This document shows, one piece after another, positions 14,126 to 15,184 of a stretch of 15,184 nucleotides of DNA. The position numbers and the translations under genes were made by a program. The stretch comes from JBBDIJ01 sp040880485 (lineage in GTDB: Bacteria > Bacteroidota > Rhodothermia > Balneolales > Balneolaceae), in contig JBBDIJ010000018.1 in NCBI GenBank assembly GCA_040880485.1, positions 1-15,184 on the forward strand, given 5' to 3'. The notes beneath the pieces were generated by a model that was given only the letters and a program-made list of their open reading frames with translations, searched no databases and was not told where the DNA came from. Each line of letters opens with the position of its first letter. Within the stretch, counting starts at the first letter, position 1.

Positions 14126-14775
14126 CAGGATGCGTCCGTAGAAAATTTGGAATGGTTGTAGATTTTCAGATAGCCACCTTTTGATCCGGGAACTGCCCCG
14201 GTAACAAGCAGCAGGTTCGACTCGGGATAGACATTAGCAACACTCAGATTTCGAATTTTTACCTGACTGTTCCCGCTTCTGCCCGCCATTTTTTTTCCCT
14301 TGAAGACTCTTGACGGATCCGATGCGTTCCCGACCGCACCGGGGGCGCGCTGCCTGTCGTGCTGACCGTGTGTAGCATCGCCAACACCATGAAAGTTATG
14401 GCGTTTCATAACACCCGTAAAACCGGTCCCTTTTGAAATGCCGATGACATCTACACGGTCCCCTACCTGGAACAGATCTTCGACCCGAAGCTCATCTCCG
14501 GTCTTGAACCCTTCCGGCAGGAAGTCGCGAAACTCGGCAATCACCTGTTTTGCACCCGTTCCGGCTTTTTCAAGATGGCCCAGTTTTGCTTTTGAGACGT
14601 TCTTCGCTCTCTTCTCAAATGCAGCCAGCTGAACGGCTGTGTAACCGTCGCTATTATGTGTCTTTCGCTGTGTTATTACATTGGGCTGAACCTCTATGAC
14701 AGTTACCGCAATACTGCGGCCAATACCATCAAAGACACTGGTCATTCCCACTTTTTTTCCAATCAAACCACTCAT
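14125..14775 (-). CDS. rplC: 50S ribosomal protein L3
   Basis: L3 initiates 50S assembly and reaches towards the peptidyl transferase centre. It begins MSGLIGKKVGMTSVFDGIGR. The frame is open two codons further to a TTG at 14781, but the ATG at 14775 fits the family start. GTGFTGVMKRHNFHG (117-131) and RVFKGKKMAGRSGN (156-169) are the L3 signatures. The position of E. coli's methylated Gln150 aligns roughly with a serine, so that modification is not expected. Length is 216. No clear ribosome site lies in the 25 bases after rpsJ. Confidence 0.97.
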   Translation of the reverse strand: MSGLIGKKVGMTSVFDGIGRSIAVTVIEVQPNVITQRKTHNSDGYTAVQLAAFEKRAKNVSKAKLGHLEKAGTGAKQVIAEFRDFLPEGFKTGDELRVEDLFQVGDRVDVIGISKGTGFTGVMKRHNFHGVGDATHGQHDRQRAPGAVGNASDPSRVFKGKKMAGRSGNSQVKIRNLSVANVYPESNLLLVTGAVPGSKGGYLKIYNHSKFSTDAS

Positions 14776-14800
14776 GATCAAGACTCGGTTAAACGTTTAT

Positions 14801-15112
14801 CTACACTTTGATTTCAACATCCACACCTGACGGTAGCTCCATTTTCATCAGAGCGTCCACCGTTTGTGAACCGGTAGAGAGAATGTCGATCAGCCTCTTG
14901 TGAGAGCGATACTCAAACTGCTCCCGCGACTTCTTATTTACATGAACCGAACGGTTCACTGTAATGATGTTTTTGCGGGTTGGCAGAGGAATCGGTCCCG
15001 ATACAACTGCACCGGTTGATTTGACCGTCTGAATGATCTTCTCTGCCGATTTGTCGATCAGGTTGTGATCGTACGACTTCAGTTTGATACGAATTTTTTG
15101 TTGTGTTGCCAC
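14801..15112 (-). CDS. rpsJ: 30S ribosomal protein S10
   Basis: S10 is a 30S head protein that also serves as NusE, the partner of NusB in antitermination. The 103 residues include KIRIKLKSYDHNLIDKSAEKI (6-26), SGPIPLPTRKNIITVNRSVHV (38-58) and RLIDILSTGSQTVDALMKMELPSGVDVEIKV at the end. The start codon is GTG (ATQQKIRIK follows). No ATG is available between the tuf stop and this point, and AGAGG is about nine bases upstream. rpsJ reads in the same frame as tuf, separated by 18 bases. Confidence 0.97.
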   Translation of the reverse strand: MATQQKIRIKLKSYDHNLIDKSAEKIIQTVKSTGAVVSGPIPLPTRKNIITVNRSVHVNKKSREQFEYRSHKRLIDILSTGSQTVDALMKMELPSGVDVEIKV

Positions 15113-15130
15113 TACTAGCTGCCTCTGTAT

Positions 15131-15184
15131 TTAATCCAGTATTTTTGATACCACGCCGGCGCCTACGGTACGGCCTCCCTCACG
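15131..15184 (-). CDS. tuf: Elongation factor Tu, last 17-18 residues (partial)
   Basis: The final codons translate to REGGRTVGAGVVSKILD followed by TAA, the hallmark C-terminus of EF-Tu (consensus REGGRTVGAGVVTKILE). The gene continues beyond the right edge of the window, so only the end of beta-barrel domain 3 is seen. EF-Tu delivers aminoacyl-tRNA to the ribosome. Its position directly before rpsJ places the str cluster (probably rpsL-rpsG-fusA-tuf) immediately upstream; that upstream layout is inferred. Confidence 0.95.
   Translation of the reverse strand, partial: REGGRTVGAGVVSKILD

Noticed and set aside
1..15184. Hidden mobile, defence or CRISPR-like system
   Set aside because: Every stretch longer than 155 bases is occupied by a recognised core gene in canonical order; no direct repeats, transposase or foreign composition are seen.

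Overview
This window is one uninterrupted ribosomal-protein super-operon read entirely on the minus strand, so transcription runs from base 15184 towards base 1. It opens with the last codons of tuf (EF-Tu) and then joins the S10, spc and alpha clusters end to end. The order is tuf(partial)-rpsJ-rplC-rplD-rplW-rplB-rpsS-rplV-rpsC-rplP-rpmC-rpsQ-rplN-rplX-rplE-rpsN-rpsH-rplF-rplR-rpsE-rplO-secY-map-infA-rpmJ-rpsM-rpsK-rpsD-rpoA-rplQ. After rplQ there are 155 bases without a supportable gene. The 29 complete genes and one fragment leave no gap larger than 59 bases inside the cluster. No mobile element, RNA gene, CRISPR array or foreign-looking island is visible.

The proteins point to the Bacteroidota/FCB group. 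L2 carries HPMGGGEGR where Proteobacteria have HPHGGGEGR. L36 is the 38-residue form without the zinc cysteines. S14 is the long zinc-free form, S4 has no cysteine at all, and L17 has a long C-terminal extension. Several start codons have no Shine-Dalgarno sequence. EF-Tu directly ahead of rpsJ argues for a Balneolota/Rhodothermota/Chlorobi-like lineage rather than classical Bacteroidia, in which, as I recall, fusA normally sits there. GC content looks close to or slightly under 50 percent by eye. The lineage call is inference from these signatures, not from a search.

The genes build one machine. Fifteen large-subunit and ten small-subunit proteins are made in a fixed order, together with IF-1 (initiation), SecY (the membrane exit channel), methionine aminopeptidase (trimming of nascent chains) and the RNA polymerase alpha subunit. 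Stop/start overlaps at rplC-rplD-rplW and at secY-map-infA suggest translational coupling.

This is core, conserved sequence and I do not see a new biological system in it. Points worth a second look are the absence of rpmD (L30) between rpsE and rplO, the roughly 120-residue low-complexity tail of L17 that ends in a small predicted-helical segment, the zinc-ligand-free L36/S14/S4 set, a TTG start for rpsC and a GTG start for rpsJ, and mixed use of Shine-Dalgarno sites.
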